Shown here: piece by piece, positions 8,222 to 17,363 of the stretch | Position numbering within the stretch: the first letter of the stretch is position 1 | Layout: each line of letters begins with the position of its first letter | Source: GCA-958296115 sp965222445 | GTDB taxonomy: Bacteria > Chloroflexota > Dehalococcoidia > Lucifugimonadales > CAJWER01 | Length of the DNA stretch: 64,000 bases | Direction: 5' to 3' | Assembly (NCBI GenBank): GCA_965222445.1 | Contig: CBDCTY010000002.1 | Coordinates: 620,001-684,000, forward strand | Program-made: the position numbers and the translations under genes | Notes under the pieces: generated by a model | What the model saw: only the letters and a program-made list of their open reading frames with translations | Told to the model about the DNA's origin: nothing | Database searches by the model: none

Positions 8222-9022
8222 TTGGAAGCCAACACACCTGACATACTGAAGAGAATCGTGGATGTGGAGCGTAAAGACCTGGAACGCCGGAAGGCCGCGG
8301 CTCCACTGGGTGAGCTCGAGCGGCGCGTTCAGGATCCCGGCCATCCACGACCGCTCAATCTCGCCGGCTCCCTCATGGGCGGCGAGACGAGGGTTATCGC
8401 CGAGGTGAAGCGCGCCACGCCTTCCAAGGGCGTCCTGCGCGAGAACATCGACGCGGCGGACCTGGCGGCCACATACGCGGACAATGGTGCAGCGGCGGTG
8501 TCGGTGCTCACGAACGGGCCCTTCTTCCAGGGCAGCCTCGAAGATATGGCTTCCATACACGCAGCACTCAGGCCTCGGCAGGTCCCCATACTGCGCAAAG
8601 ACTTCCTGTTCGACCCGTACCAGGTGTGGGAGGCTCGGGCGCACGGAGCCGACGCCGTGCTGCTCATAGTGGTGATGCTGTCTTCCGCTCAGATGTCCGA
8701 GCTCATGGACGCCGCCAGGCATCTCTGGCTGCAATGCCTGGTCGAGGTGCACACCGAGCGCGAGCTCGAACAGGCCCTCGATGCGGGCGCGGAGATAGTC
8801 GGCATCAACAACCGGGACCTGCACACGTTCAAGACCGACCTGGCAGTCACCGAACGCCTTGCGCCGGGCGTGCCCCCGGATCGTATCGTCGTCAGCGAGA
8901 GCGGGATCGGCTCCAGGGACGACGTGGCACGAGTGGCCCAAGCGGGCGCACACGCAGTACTCGTGGGCGAGGCGCTGGTCACCTCGGACGACCCGGGCGC
9001 AAGGCTGAGGGAGCTGGTGTGA
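8222..9022 (+). CDS. trpC: Indole-3-glycerol phosphate synthase
   Basis: It converts carboxyphenylaminodeoxyribulose phosphate to indole-3-glycerol phosphate in tryptophan synthesis. The 266-residue TIM barrel shows VIAEVKRATPSKG with the catalytic Lys, LRKDFLFDPYQV, INNRDLHTFKTDL and SESGIGSRDDV, all family signatures. The TTG at 8222 is the most plausible start; the upstream Shine-Dalgarno match is weak. The gene overlaps trpF by GTGA. The other trp genes are not nearby, so the pathway is split in this genome. Confidence 0.96.
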   Translation: MEANTPDILKRIVDVERKDLERRKAAAPLGELERRVQDPGHPRPLNLAGSLMGGETRVIAEVKRATPSKGVLRENIDAADLAATYADNGAAAVSVLTNGPFFQGSLEDMASIHAALRPRQVPILRKDFLFDPYQVWEARAHGADAVLLIVVMLSSAQMSELMDAARHLWLQCLVEVHTERELEQALDAGAEIVGINNRDLHTFKTDLAVTERLAPGVPPDRIVVSESGIGSRDDVARVAQAGAHAVLVGEALVTSDDPGARLRELV

Positions 9023-9675
9023 CGAAGCTCAAGATTTGCGGCCTGCGCGACGCCGAAAACGCGCTGGCCGCGGCGAACGCCGGCGCCGACTTCCTGGGCT
9101 TGAACTTCGTGCCGGGCGTGCGGCGCCGGATCACACAGGAGCAGGCCCAGTCCATCGTCGAGGGCCTCCGCTCCGGGTTGGGCGCACGGGTACCTACGCT
9201 CGTAGGCCTCTTCGCCAACCAGCCTGTCGACGAGGTCAACCGCATCGTCGAGCAGTGCGGCCTCGAGCTTGCGCAGCTGTGCGGCGACGAGCCCCAGAGA
9301 TACTGGGACGAGGTCGTGGTGCCGGTCATAAGGCAGATCAAGGTACGCGACGACCTCTCCACAGGCGCTGCAGTCGAGATGGCCGCACGGCAGATCGAAG
9401 AGGTGGCCGCTGCCGGGTACACGGCCATGCTCGACAAGTATGAGCAGGGCGCACTTGGGGGAACCGGACGCACCTTCGACTGGCGCATCGCCGGCGAGCT
9501 CGCCTCGCGGTACGATCTGACACTGGCGGGCGGGCTGACGCCCGACAACGTAGCCCGGGCGGTCGCAGAGGTACGCCCGTGGGGCGTCGACGTTTCAAGC
9601 GGCGTGGAGACGGACGGCGTGAAGGACGCCGACAAGATACGGCGCTTCGCCCAGGAGGTACAAAGAGCCGGCTGA
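9019..9675 (+). CDS. trpF: Phosphoribosylanthranilate isomerase
   Basis: It catalyses the Amadori rearrangement just before the TrpC step. The 218-residue TIM barrel begins VTKLKICGLRD, carrying the catalytic Cys. It ends with DVSSGVETDGVKDADKI, the phosphate-binding family signature. The GTG start at 9019 overlaps the trpC stop by four bases, so the two are translationally coupled. The gene converges on the lipoprotein gene with a 7-base gap and no obvious terminator. Confidence 0.96.
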   Translation: MTKLKICGLRDAENALAAANAGADFLGLNFVPGVRRRITQEQAQSIVEGLRSGLGARVPTLVGLFANQPVDEVNRIVEQCGLELAQLCGDEPQRYWDEVVVPVIRQIKVRDDLSTGAAVEMAARQIEEVAAAGYTAMLDKYEQGALGGTGRTFDWRIAGELASRYDLTLAGGLTPDNVARAVAEVRPWGVDVSSGVETDGVKDADKIRRFAQEVQRAG

Positions 9676-9682
9676 GCGGCGT

Positions 9683-11383
9683 CTACTCGCCCACCAGGGG
9701 AATCACCACTGTCAGGGGCTCGCCAGCCGGCAGATTTGGCGTACTACTGTGGCTCACGTGCCTCAGCACCCTTGCTCCGCGCGGAGTGAGCCTTACTACC
9801 CTCAGGTCGCTGCTCCCCAGGGGTCCCTTCTCCAGACGCAGCTCCATCGGCCCGCGCAGGGCTGCCTCGTCCACTGTGTACTCGACCTTCATTCCGATTC
9901 TACGGCCACCCTCCGCTCCAGCATCTTCCTGGCTCAGGACGAGGCCCTCGGTCGACGCGACCGCCTCGCCTGGCTCTCCTGAAGTCCCAACAAGCCGGAC
10001 CGTCAGTATGTTACCCGGCGTGGAGATGTCGACGGCTGCCCTGCCAGACGTGGTGCTGAATTCCATCTCAATGCGATTCCGGGCGGCGTCGGGGAGCTTG
10101 TTCGGGACAATGGGGATTGCGGCGGACAGGGGCGTCTCGCCCCGCAGCACCCTGCCCGACTCGCCGCCCAGTCGGAGGAACCAATCGCTGGGCAGGTCGT
10201 ACCCATCCACGTCCAGTGACAGGAAACCCCCGCTAACCGGAAGCCCGCCAATCCCCGGGGCGAGCTTGAACATCGCCGTACCGTCATCCATCCCGTCGAA
10301 CGACGCGACATACAGTGCGTCAGCGCCCGCCGATACGGCCTCGTACATCTGCCTCCAGTAGAATCGGCCGCCGTCGCGGGGCACCGCGTTCAGTGGCGAG
10401 CCAGCGGTCCCGGAGAGGCCGGGCCACACAACCGGTGCGTAACCCACTCCAGCAGCATCCGCGTCCGCCGCGCCGGGCGCCAGGACGGTGACCCCGAACT
10501 CCGCAGCTTCATCCTCATTCCCGAACTCGCCTACACCCCGAGGGCTGATGTATTCGACGGCCTGGAGCAGATCGCCCCACCAACCCCCTTCTGGCGATTG
10601 CCAGTGGGGGGGTACGACCACAAAGAGCGCGAACTTCTGGCCCCCCGCAGATGCTCCTCGCAGACTCGATACCAGCTCCAGCAGGTCCCCAGGCCCGGTG
10701 CGCTCCTGGGCAAGCCCCGATCCGTCGATGCCTAGCACAGGGCGGCCGCCGTGATGCAGGTACCGATCGCTGCTCGTCAGCTCGAGCTCGCCTACGACGT
10801 ATGCCCAGTCCCTCTCCACGCTGCCGGGAGTCGCTCCGCCCAAGTCGTAGATGATTGCGAAGACCCGACCGTGGGCCTCCGCACCTGCCATGACGTTCTG
10901 GGCCACTCGGTTGCGGAAGCCGAAAGGCGTACCGTCCTCAGGTTCCTCGACGGAGCGGCGGAGGAATACGCCGTCCAGACCGTAGGACTCCATCCACTCA
11001 AAGTGGCGGACGACGGTGCTCCTGTTGGCGCTGGAGAAGGCGTGGACCCTGCTGCCATCCAGCAACCGCATGTCCGTAGAACACAGCTCGCTGGCAGACA
11101 GGTCCGACACGTCGGGCAGGTATGCGACCGCAGCGGACTCGATCCAAGAGGAGCCGCCCTCGAACCAGCCAAGCCAGTCCCCCAGCCCGGCCTCGTCGCC
11201 GGGGCAGCCGAAGTGGCCCCTGTACTCGAACAAGACCTTCGTATCCAACGTAGCCGCGTCCACGACGACGCCTACGTCCACATCAGGCGTGGCGGCTGGA
11301 TCGGGCGGCGCCCCGGAGCCGCCCGCACACGAGACTGCGAACAGCAGCGAGGCCGTGTAGATAAGAGCGCTCAGGCGGGCCAT
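9683..11383 (-). CDS. Lipoprotein with GH71/GH99-like glycoside hydrolase domain
   Basis: The 566-residue protein starts with a signal peptide ending AVSC, so it is probably lipid-anchored. The region around residues 45-380 resembles the GH71/GH99-type alpha/beta barrel: FEWMESYGLDGVFLRR in an early strand and YVASFDGMDDGTAMFK near the barrel end, where family members have a Glu/Asp-rich EGTAIFK-like loop. The C-terminal 170 residues look like a separate beta domain. A role in digesting external polysaccharide is inferred; the glycan is unknown. It is unrelated in function to the trp genes beside it. Confidence 0.7.
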   Translation of the reverse strand: MARLSALIYTASLLFAVSCAGGSGAPPDPAATPDVDVGVVVDAATLDTKVLFEYRGHFGCPGDEAGLGDWLGWFEGGSSWIESAAVAYLPDVSDLSASELCSTDMRLLDGSRVHAFSSANRSTVVRHFEWMESYGLDGVFLRRSVEEPEDGTPFGFRNRVAQNVMAGAEAHGRVFAIIYDLGGATPGSVERDWAYVVGELELTSSDRYLHHGGRPVLGIDGSGLAQERTGPGDLLELVSSLRGASAGGQKFALFVVVPPHWQSPEGGWWGDLLQAVEYISPRGVGEFGNEDEAAEFGVTVLAPGAADADAAGVGYAPVVWPGLSGTAGSPLNAVPRDGGRFYWRQMYEAVSAGADALYVASFDGMDDGTAMFKLAPGIGGLPVSGGFLSLDVDGYDLPSDWFLRLGGESGRVLRGETPLSAAIPIVPNKLPDAARNRIEMEFSTTSGRAAVDISTPGNILTVRLVGTSGEPGEAVASTEGLVLSQEDAGAEGGRRIGMKVEYTVDEAALRGPMELRLEKGPLGSSDLRVVRLTPRGARVLRHVSHSSTPNLPAGEPLTVVIPLVGE

Positions 11384-11487
11384 GCGCCGATTCTAACGGA
11401 ATCGGGCGTCCGGGCTCGCCTTCCTCTAGCCTCGTCCCGAGCGTGAGAGCGGCAGACGCGAGCCATGCGGCCTGCTTCCGAAGCTCA

Positions 11488-12753
11488 CTATGGCGATTTG
11501 TCGGACTGGGGGACCTTCGTGACGCGGAGTCGCTTGACCCGGCGGCCCGCCGTCGAGAATACCTCGATCCTCAGCCCGTCGTGAATGACGAAGTCGCCGG
11601 TCTTGGCTATTCTGCCGAGACGCTGATACACGAACCCGCCCAGGGTGTCGAAGCCATCGCCCTCGAGCTCGGTCGAGAGTATCTCGCCGGCTTCGTCGAT
11701 GCCGATGCTGGCGTCGAACATGAACTCGTCCTCCCCTACCCGCTCGACCCCCGGCTCCTCGACATCGAACTCATCAGTGATCTCGCCGACGATCTCCTCC
11801 AGCAGGTCCTCGATGGTCACAAGGCCAGACACGCCTCCGTACTCGTCGACGACGATGGCGATGTGGCGCTGCGTCTCCTGGAACTCGGTCAGAAGCTCCT
11901 CCAGAGTCTTGTACTCTGGGATGAAGAGAGGCTGCCGCACAATGTCCTTCGTCAGCGTACTGGGTCCGCCGTTCCCGTCGCTGAGCAGCCCTAGAATCTC
12001 CCTGGAGTGGACGATACCCTCGATGTTATCGACGTCCCCCCGTGTGACCGGAATGCGGCTGTGGCCCGACTCCATCATCGTCCGCACCACATCCGCCATG
12101 GGTACGCCCAGCTGGACCGTAACCATGTCCACCCTGGGCACCATGACCTCCCTGGCGATGGTGCGGTCGAGGTCGACCACTCCCCGGATCATGCGGGCCT
12201 CGTGCTCGTCGAGCGTCTCCTCGTCGCCGTCGATACCCAGGCCGTCAGCCGGGCCGTTAGGCGGCGGCGTGATCTCCTCGCCGAGCGGGCTCGTCAGGCT
12301 GCGCGCCGCCTTCTCTTCCAGCGTAAGCAGCGGCGCAAGCAGCCTCGCCAGAACCCTGACGGGCCTAGCGAGCCTTAGGGCCGCCCGTTCTCCGTAGAGA
12401 ATGGCCAACCCTGCGGCTGCGACGTGCAGGATGCCAATCGCACCAAGCGCGCCTGCTCCCGCGAGGTAAGCGACTGCCCAGCTAACGTCGCCGATTGCTA
12501 TGGCTGTGGCCACGCCGGATACAAGCGTTGCGCCGAGCAGCACAAATTTCAGGAGCGCCACCGAGCCCGAAGGCCCCAACGGGGTAGAGTGAAGGACCTC
12601 GAGGGCGGCGGAGCCCGGCACCCCGTGGACGATGAGCCACTGTATGCGCTCGCGCCTGACCGAGGCAATGCTCGATTCGGCAAAAGATGCCAGGAAGAAC
12701 CCTACCCCCGAGATGGCCAGGGCCACCCAGGGCAACGTACTGCCGCTCTCCAA
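11488..12753 (-). CDS. CNNM/CorC-HlyC family membrane protein with CBS pair
   Basis: The 421-residue protein has an N-terminal DUF21/CNNM region with about four membrane helices (residues 8-140). A CBS domain pair follows (REVMVPRVDMVTVQ to GGVSGLVTIEDLLEEIVGEI) and then a C-terminal CorC/HlyC transporter-associated domain (FDTLGGFVYQRLGRI). Family members are linked to magnesium or cobalt transport and its regulation by adenine nucleotides; the name hemolysin is historical. Translation starts at a TTG two bases after the glmU stop, so the two genes form an operon. Confidence 0.92.
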   Translation of the reverse strand: MESGSTLPWVALAISGVGFFLASFAESSIASVRRERIQWLIVHGVPGSAALEVLHSTPLGPSGSVALLKFVLLGATLVSGVATAIAIGDVSWAVAYLAGAGALGAIGILHVAAAGLAILYGERAALRLARPVRVLARLLAPLLTLEEKAARSLTSPLGEEITPPPNGPADGLGIDGDEETLDEHEARMIRGVVDLDRTIAREVMVPRVDMVTVQLGVPMADVVRTMMESGHSRIPVTRGDVDNIEGIVHSREILGLLSDGNGGPSTLTKDIVRQPLFIPEYKTLEELLTEFQETQRHIAIVVDEYGGVSGLVTIEDLLEEIVGEITDEFDVEEPGVERVGEDEFMFDASIGIDEAGEILSTELEGDGFDTLGGFVYQRLGRIAKTGDFVIHDGLRIEVFSTAGRRVKRLRVTKVPQSDKSP

Positions 12754-12754
12754 C

Positions 12755-14104
12755 TTAGGTTCTCTTCACGGTGCGGACGCGAGCGGGTACGCCGAGGACG
12801 AGCGACCCCTCAGGCACGTCGCGCGTGACTACGGCGCCGGCCCCCGTCCGGGCGTTCGCTCCCACGTCGACTGGCGCCACGAGCATAGTGCCGGAGCCTA
12901 TGAATGCGCCGTCGCCGATTCGCGTCGCGTGCTTCTCGGCGCCGTCAAAATTGCACGTAACCGTGCCGGCGCCGACATTGACCCGAGCGCCCAGGTCGGC
13001 GTCGCCTATGTAGCTGAAGTGGTGGACCCGCGCCCCTCTGCCTATGCGACTTCCCTTGACTTCGACCGACGTGCCGACACTGGCTTGCGCCTCCACCCGG
13101 CTGCCCGGCCTGATATTGCTGAAAGGCCCAACCTCCACGTGGTCTTCGAGCTCCGACCCGGTGACCACCGAGGACTGCACGCCGCACTCGTCGCCTATCG
13201 TGGAATCCGCAACCACGCTATTGGGGCCTATTCTACACCGGCGGCCGATGCGCGAACGCCCCGTGACGTGGGTGTTGGGCATGATCACTGTGTCGTTGCC
13301 AATCTCCACGTCGACGTCGATGTAAACCGACTCCGGGTGCGGCATCGCGACGCCGCGCAACATCCATAGCTCGCGAAGACGCCGCTGCATGACGGCCTCG
13401 GCCTCGGCGAGCTGCACACGGTTGTTGACGCCCATCACCTCCGACGCCTCCCCGACCACCACGGACGCGACCCTGTCTCCAGACCCGACTGCCGCCGCCA
13501 CCAGATCGGTCAGGAACACCTCGCCATTCACCGAGGGGGTGAGTGACTCCAGGGCAGGCCAAAGCCACGACGTACGCATCCGGTATATGCCGCTGTTGAC
13601 CTCTCGAATCGCCAGCGTCTTCGGGTCGGCGAACCCGTGCTCGACGATGGCGCTGACACCGTTGCCGTTCCTGAGGACCCTGCCCAGGTCGCCAGGGTCG
13701 TCCATCATGGCCGTCAGAAGAGTGAGGGAAGCATGTCTCTTCCGGTGCTCGCTCGCCACGGATTCGAGCGACTCGGGGCGGACGAGGGGCGCGTCGGAGG
13801 TCATGACCGTGATCTCGTCTGCGCCTTCCAGGCTGTCTCGCGCCTGAAACAGGGCGTGGCCCGTGCCTAGAGGTTCGAGCTGCTCCACATAGGTGACCCC
13901 GCTCCCGAGCAGATCCCTGACGGCCGACGCACCCGGCGCGACCACCAGAACCAGGCGATCCATGCCCGCGGCTCTCGCCGCCTCCGCCACAAGGGCGACC
14001 ATCTCCTTACCGCAAACGCGGTGCAGGGGCTTGGGCAACCCGGACCTCATCCGGGTACCGCGTCCGGCGGCCAGGATAACGGCAGCCTGTCTGTCCATTG
14101 TCAT
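12755..14104 (-). CDS. glmU: Bifunctional GlmU (glucosamine-1-P acetyltransferase / GlcNAc-1-P uridylyltransferase)
   Basis: It makes UDP-GlcNAc for peptidoglycan and other glycans. The N-terminal nucleotidyltransferase domain begins LAAGRGTRMRSGLPKPLH (the family usually has a PKVLH-like end). The left-handed beta-helix acetyltransferase domain starts near residue 240, with many hexapeptide repeats (IGNDTVIMPNTHV and on). Length is 449 residues from ATG 14104; ATG 14098 is equally possible. A longer ATG at 14140 is excluded because it lies in the -10 element of the promoter upstream. The gene is first in an operon with the CNNM gene. Confidence 0.95.
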   Translation of the reverse strand: MTMDRQAAVILAAGRGTRMRSGLPKPLHRVCGKEMVALVAEAARAAGMDRLVLVVAPGASAVRDLLGSGVTYVEQLEPLGTGHALFQARDSLEGADEITVMTSDAPLVRPESLESVASEHRKRHASLTLLTAMMDDPGDLGRVLRNGNGVSAIVEHGFADPKTLAIREVNSGIYRMRTSWLWPALESLTPSVNGEVFLTDLVAAAVGSGDRVASVVVGEASEVMGVNNRVQLAEAEAVMQRRLRELWMLRGVAMPHPESVYIDVDVEIGNDTVIMPNTHVTGRSRIGRRCRIGPNSVVADSTIGDECGVQSSVVTGSELEDHVEVGPFSNIRPGSRVEAQASVGTSVEVKGSRIGRGARVHHFSYIGDADLGARVNVGAGTVTCNFDGAEKHATRIGDGAFIGSGTMLVAPVDVGANARTGAGAVVTRDVPEGSLVLGVPARVRTVKRT

Positions 14105-14138
14105 GAGGAGAACGGAGCTCGGAAGCGCTCCTCCGCCC

Positions 14139-14168
14139 ATGCTAGCAACGCGTACAAAAGCGTGTCAA
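14139..14168 (-). promoter_or_regulatory. Sigma-70 type promoter of the glmU operon
   Basis: On the minus strand TTGACA (14168-14163) is followed after 18 bases by TAGCAT (14144-14139). Transcription would begin near 14132, ahead of the GlmU starts at 14104/14098. This settles the start of that gene. Confidence 0.7.
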
Positions 14169-14416
14169 GCGATGTCTGGGCCTTCGAAAATGCACTCCCC
14201 TGTCCTGCCGGAAGTTCGACTGCGGCCCCGCCGGCAGGCGTCGCGGGGCGGAGCGGACCCCGACCCTGAATGGAGACCGGCCCGACCTACGTAGCCGATG
14301 GCATCTGTGGTAGACTCAAGGATGGCGCATGTCGTGGTTCGCCCGGCGGCGACCGGTAATCCGCGGGGTCGAATCCACACACCCCGACTGCTCGGGGGCC
14401 AATCGCGGGGAATGCG
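14169..14416. other. Intergenic region between glmU and the CvpA gene
   Basis: No gene is credible here. A possible -10 TAGACT occurs at about 14312 upstream of the CvpA gene, without a clear -35. No repeat of the dispersed families was seen. Confidence 0.5.
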
Positions 14417-15073
14417 ATGAACTGGCTCGATTACGTTCTGCTCGGCACGCTGGCGGTCAGCGCCGCCGTCGGCCTCAAGTTGGGTCTCATCAAAGCAGCG
14501 CTCGTAGCCGTAGCGGTGTTCGTGGGCTGGATGGTCGCCGGACGGTTGAGCGGCGGCGTAGGGGAGTTCCTGGGCGGCCTGGTCTCGATGGACGGCGACC
14601 TCGGGGACCTCCTGAACAAGACGGTCCAGAACGAGACCATCCTGACTGTCGCCACATACGCTGTCATCATCTGCGCCTTTCTCCTCTTGGCAAGGATTCT
14701 GGCCAAGCTTGCGTTCGTGCTGAAACTGGCGACGCTGGGGCTGTCCAGCGTGGTCGATCGTGGAGGAGGCTTGGTTCTCGGCCTCCTCATTGGAGTTGCG
14801 CTCACCAGCGCCTTGGTGCTTGGCCTGGCTGCGCTCACCTACGGGACCGACTACGACAGCACCCTGTCCGGCACCGCCGCCCTGCGGCGCGTCGATGTAG
14901 TGGTGGACAGCTTCGAGGGCGCCCTCGTCGGGTCCCGGCTCGTGTCGGTACACTTGGACGTATTCGACGCGCTGCCCGGTGACGCTCTGGGCTTTGTGCC
15001 GCCCAAGTTCGCCCGTCCCGTCGACACCCTCAGGTTCGAGGTAGAGTTGGCGGAGCCAGCTTCGCAGCCGTGA
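14417..15073 (+). CDS. CvpA family membrane protein
   Basis: The 218-residue protein begins MNWLDYVLLGTLAVSAAVGLKLG, the typical CvpA opening. About four membrane helices follow at residues 5-24, 27-46, 73-95 and 112-136. The C-terminal 80 residues are soluble. CvpA proteins are inner-membrane proteins linked to colicin V export in E. coli and to envelope stress resistance elsewhere; the molecular role is unsettled. GGGGA precedes the ATG by 6 bases. The stop overlaps the HNH gene start (GTGA), so the two are coupled. Confidence 0.82.
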   Translation: MNWLDYVLLGTLAVSAAVGLKLGLIKAALVAVAVFVGWMVAGRLSGGVGEFLGGLVSMDGDLGDLLNKTVQNETILTVATYAVIICAFLLLARILAKLAFVLKLATLGLSSVVDRGGGLVLGLLIGVALTSALVLGLAALTYGTDYDSTLSGTAALRRVDVVVDSFEGALVGSRLVSVHLDVFDALPGDALGFVPPKFARPVDTLRFEVELAEPASQP

Positions 15074-15585
15074 CTTTCATGATCCACGCACCGGTACTCG
15101 TCCTCAACCAGAACTATCAGCCTCTGAACATATGCAACGTCCGCCGCGCCATGGTCCTGGTGGGTCTGGGCAAGGCCGAGTTGATGCTGAACGGACGCGG
15201 CGACATACGCACCGTCTCCGTCAGCTTCGCCGTGCCATCCGTGATACGGCTGGTGTACATGGTGAAGCAGCCGATCATAAGGCGCCGACTGTCCCGGCGC
15301 GCCATCTTCTACAGGGACAATTTCGTGTGCCAGTACTGCGGAGGCGGGGGGAAGACGCTTACGCTGGACCACATAGTCCCGCGCTCGCGCGGCGGAGTCC
15401 ACGAGTGGGACAATGTAGTCAGCGCCTGCGTGCAGTGCAACCACAGGAAGGCCGGACTCACGCCAGCGGAGGCGCGAATGCGTCTTCTGAGGAAGCCGGC
15501 TGCGCCGCGCCCCGAGCCCTACGCCCTGTTCCGCCACCGCCCCATCCAAGACGAGTGGCGCGAGTTCATCCCCTGGGTGACCTAG
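15070..15585 (+). CDS. HNH endonuclease family protein
   Basis: The 171-residue protein starts with the family-typical VLVLNQNYQPLNICNVRRAMVLV segment. The HNH module has paired zinc cysteines and the catalytic histidine (CQYCGG, LDHIVPRSRGG, WDNVV, CVQCNHRK). This stand-alone HNH family is widespread in Chloroflexi, cyanobacteria and actinobacteria. Its DNA target is unknown and no methylase is near, so it is not an obvious restriction enzyme. The GTG at 15070 overlaps the previous stop; ATG 15079 is the alternative. The stop codon overlaps that of the convergent gene. Confidence 0.9.
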   Translation: MTFMIHAPVLVLNQNYQPLNICNVRRAMVLVGLGKAELMLNGRGDIRTVSVSFAVPSVIRLVYMVKQPIIRRRLSRRAIFYRDNFVCQYCGGGGKTLTLDHIVPRSRGGVHEWDNVVSACVQCNHRKAGLTPAEARMRLLRKPAAPRPEPYALFRHRPIQDEWREFIPWVT

Positions 15586-16565
15586 CCCGCCCCGTCGTAC
15601 ACCTCGGGGTTGACGCACGTTAGCAGTCTCTCGCCCTTAATCCCGTTGAGCAGGTTGGTAGCCGATATCCTGGACATCTCGCGGCGCGTGGCGACGCTCG
15701 CGCTCGCTATGTGGGGCACGATTACGCAGTTGTCTAGGGTGAGCAGCGGGTCGTCCATCGGAATCGGCTCCGGGTCGGTCACGTCCAGACCGGCGGCGGC
15801 GATCTGGCCATCGACCAGCGCCCTGTAGAGGGCAGCAGGATCGACGATAGGGCCCCTCGCGGCGTTCACGAGAATCGCGTTCGACCTCATCTTCGACAGA
15901 GCATCGTCGCTGATCATATGGTGCGTCGAGTCGTTCAGCACGGTATGCAGCGACACGAAGTCCGACTCGCGAAGCAGCGTGTCGAGGTCTACGTACGTCA
16001 TGGGGTAGTCCGTCTCGAGGTCCTTGCGCTGGTTGATGTCATAGTAGAGGACCTTCATGTCGAACCCCAGGCAGCGCTTGGCCACCTCGAGCCCGATTCG
16101 CCCCATGCCGACGATCCCCAGCGTCGCGCCGTAAAGGTCCTGGCCCAGGTAGTGGAGCGGGTGCCACGTCCTCCACTTGCCCGCGCGAACGTCCCGGTCG
16201 CCCTCCGTGATGCGCCTCGACGACGCCAGCATCAGGGCCAGCGCAGCGTCGGCCGTCGTCTGCGTCAGCACCTCCGGCGTGTAGCCCACCGGAATGCCCC
16301 GCCTGGTCGCCTCGGCAATATCGATGTTGTTGTAACCGACGGCGATCTGGCTGATTACCTTGAACTGCGACCCGGCCGCGTCCATCAGCTCGGCGTCTAT
16401 CCCATCGGTCAGAAGGCATAGCAGCCCGTCGATCCCCCGCACCTTCTCCAGCAGCACGTCTCGGGGAGGCGGCATCTCGTCCTCCCATATCTCCGCGTCC
16501 GTCCGGCTCCTGATCTCCTCGACGTACTCCGGAAATATCTCGCGCGAGACGAACGTACGGGCCAT
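15582..16565 (-). CDS. D-2-hydroxyacid dehydrogenase (glyoxylate/glycerate reductase-like)
   Basis: This NAD(P)-dependent enzyme interconverts 2-oxo and D-2-hydroxy acids. The 327-residue protein shows the nucleotide-binding GIVGMGRIGLEVAKR, the catalytic Arg in NAARGPIVDPAAL and the His in VPHIASAS. A GGAGG 8 bases upstream fixes the ATG at 16565 rather than a longer form. Glycerate or glyoxylate is the usual substrate of close family members, which is inference. It is convergent with the HNH gene, sharing CTAG for both stops. A second paralogue lies at 36812-37825. Confidence 0.92.
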   Translation of the reverse strand: MARTFVSREIFPEYVEEIRSRTDAEIWEDEMPPPRDVLLEKVRGIDGLLCLLTDGIDAELMDAAGSQFKVISQIAVGYNNIDIAEATRRGIPVGYTPEVLTQTTADAALALMLASSRRITEGDRDVRAGKWRTWHPLHYLGQDLYGATLGIVGMGRIGLEVAKRCLGFDMKVLYYDINQRKDLETDYPMTYVDLDTLLRESDFVSLHTVLNDSTHHMISDDALSKMRSNAILVNAARGPIVDPAALYRALVDGQIAAAGLDVTDPEPIPMDDPLLTLDNCVIVPHIASASVATRREMSRISATNLLNGIKGERLLTCVNPEVYDGAG

Positions 16566-16785
16566 TTGGATTGCCTCCAGATACAGGGGTCCGGGCGTCA
16601 TGCCCTACACACAAGTATGCCCCCAATTACTCAGGGGCAAGCCTATTGTAGCACGCGGGAGACTGCCGACACGGAGACCACAAAAGGCATAGAGCGCGCG
16701 GCCCAGATCCCCTCATCGCTTGTAAAGAAGCGACCCCGGCAGTCAGCAAGCGCCGGGCCCAAGAGAGAGGCGAAGGGAGGCTCCT

Positions 16786-16947
16786 TTACCCTGTCGATCT
16801 TACCATCCAGGCCACCACGCCTACGATCGTCGCGACGGACAAGAGGAAGGCCAGCAAGAGTTGAGTTTGCAGCAAAGTGGCCATGACGGCAACCCAGACC
16901 AATGCGAGTACCAGAAAAGCAATCAGGAACTTCATCACTGAGTCCAT
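16786..16947 (-). CDS. Small two-helix membrane protein (53 aa)
   Basis: The frame starts MDSVMKFLIAFLVLALVW and is almost wholly hydrophobic up to a short WMVRSTG tail, giving two predicted membrane helices (about residues 5-22 and 25-48). Its ATG overlaps the stop of the upstream small gene as TAATG, a standard coupling arrangement, which is the main reason to call it. No family was recognised. A role as a small membrane accessory or phage-holin-like protein cannot be told apart. Confidence 0.55.
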   Translation of the reverse strand: MDSVMKFLIAFLVLALVWVAVMATLLQTQLLLAFLLSVATIVGVVAWMVRSTG

Positions 16948-17129
16948 TAGTCTCCCCCAATGACAAATTTCAGTATGGCTATGCCAGCGCTCACAAGTCC
17001 GGCCGTAAAGATAATAAGCTGAACGCTAATACGGTACACGTCAGCCTTTGTAGCCAGATGAGGCAAGGTTGCCTCAATGGCGCTGATTCGCTCCTTGTTC
17101 GAAACCAATGTCCATAGTACCCTTTGCAT
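16947..17129 (-). CDS. Small coiled-coil plus membrane-anchor protein (60 aa)
   Basis: A short amphipathic part (SNKERISAIEATLPHLATKADVYR) is followed by one membrane helix (LIIFTAGLVSAGIAILKFVIG). This resembles many small bacterial and phage proteins with an 'ATKADxxx' helix before a C-terminal transmembrane segment. The start at 17129 is uncertain, with no clear Shine-Dalgarno site. It lies just upstream of, and overlaps by one base, the 53-residue gene. The function is unknown. The remaining stretch to 17363 holds no recognised feature. Confidence 0.5.
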   Translation of the reverse strand: MQRVLWTLVSNKERISAIEATLPHLATKADVYRISVQLIIFTAGLVSAGIAILKFVIGGD

Positions 17130-17363
17130 CAGCTAGGCTCACTACGATGCTACCCCAGGCCAGACACACGGTCAACGGCTCTGAATGCCGCAGATTCCTA
17201 CCTGTCTGGGCTCTCTGGGGTGACGGGATGTCTCCTGTGTTATGGATGACGCACCTTTGGGGGTGGGTTCCCACACTGCGCGGGGAATGACGGCCGCTGT
17301 CTCCCGATTGACATGCCCGGCCAGCGTGCTACCGTATCGTCGATCACACGATGGAGGATGCCG

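Noticed and set aside
14165..14953. A 262-codon minus-strand frame over the CvpA gene
   Set aside because: Its composition is that of a shadow of the membrane-protein codons. No start signal or family match was seen.
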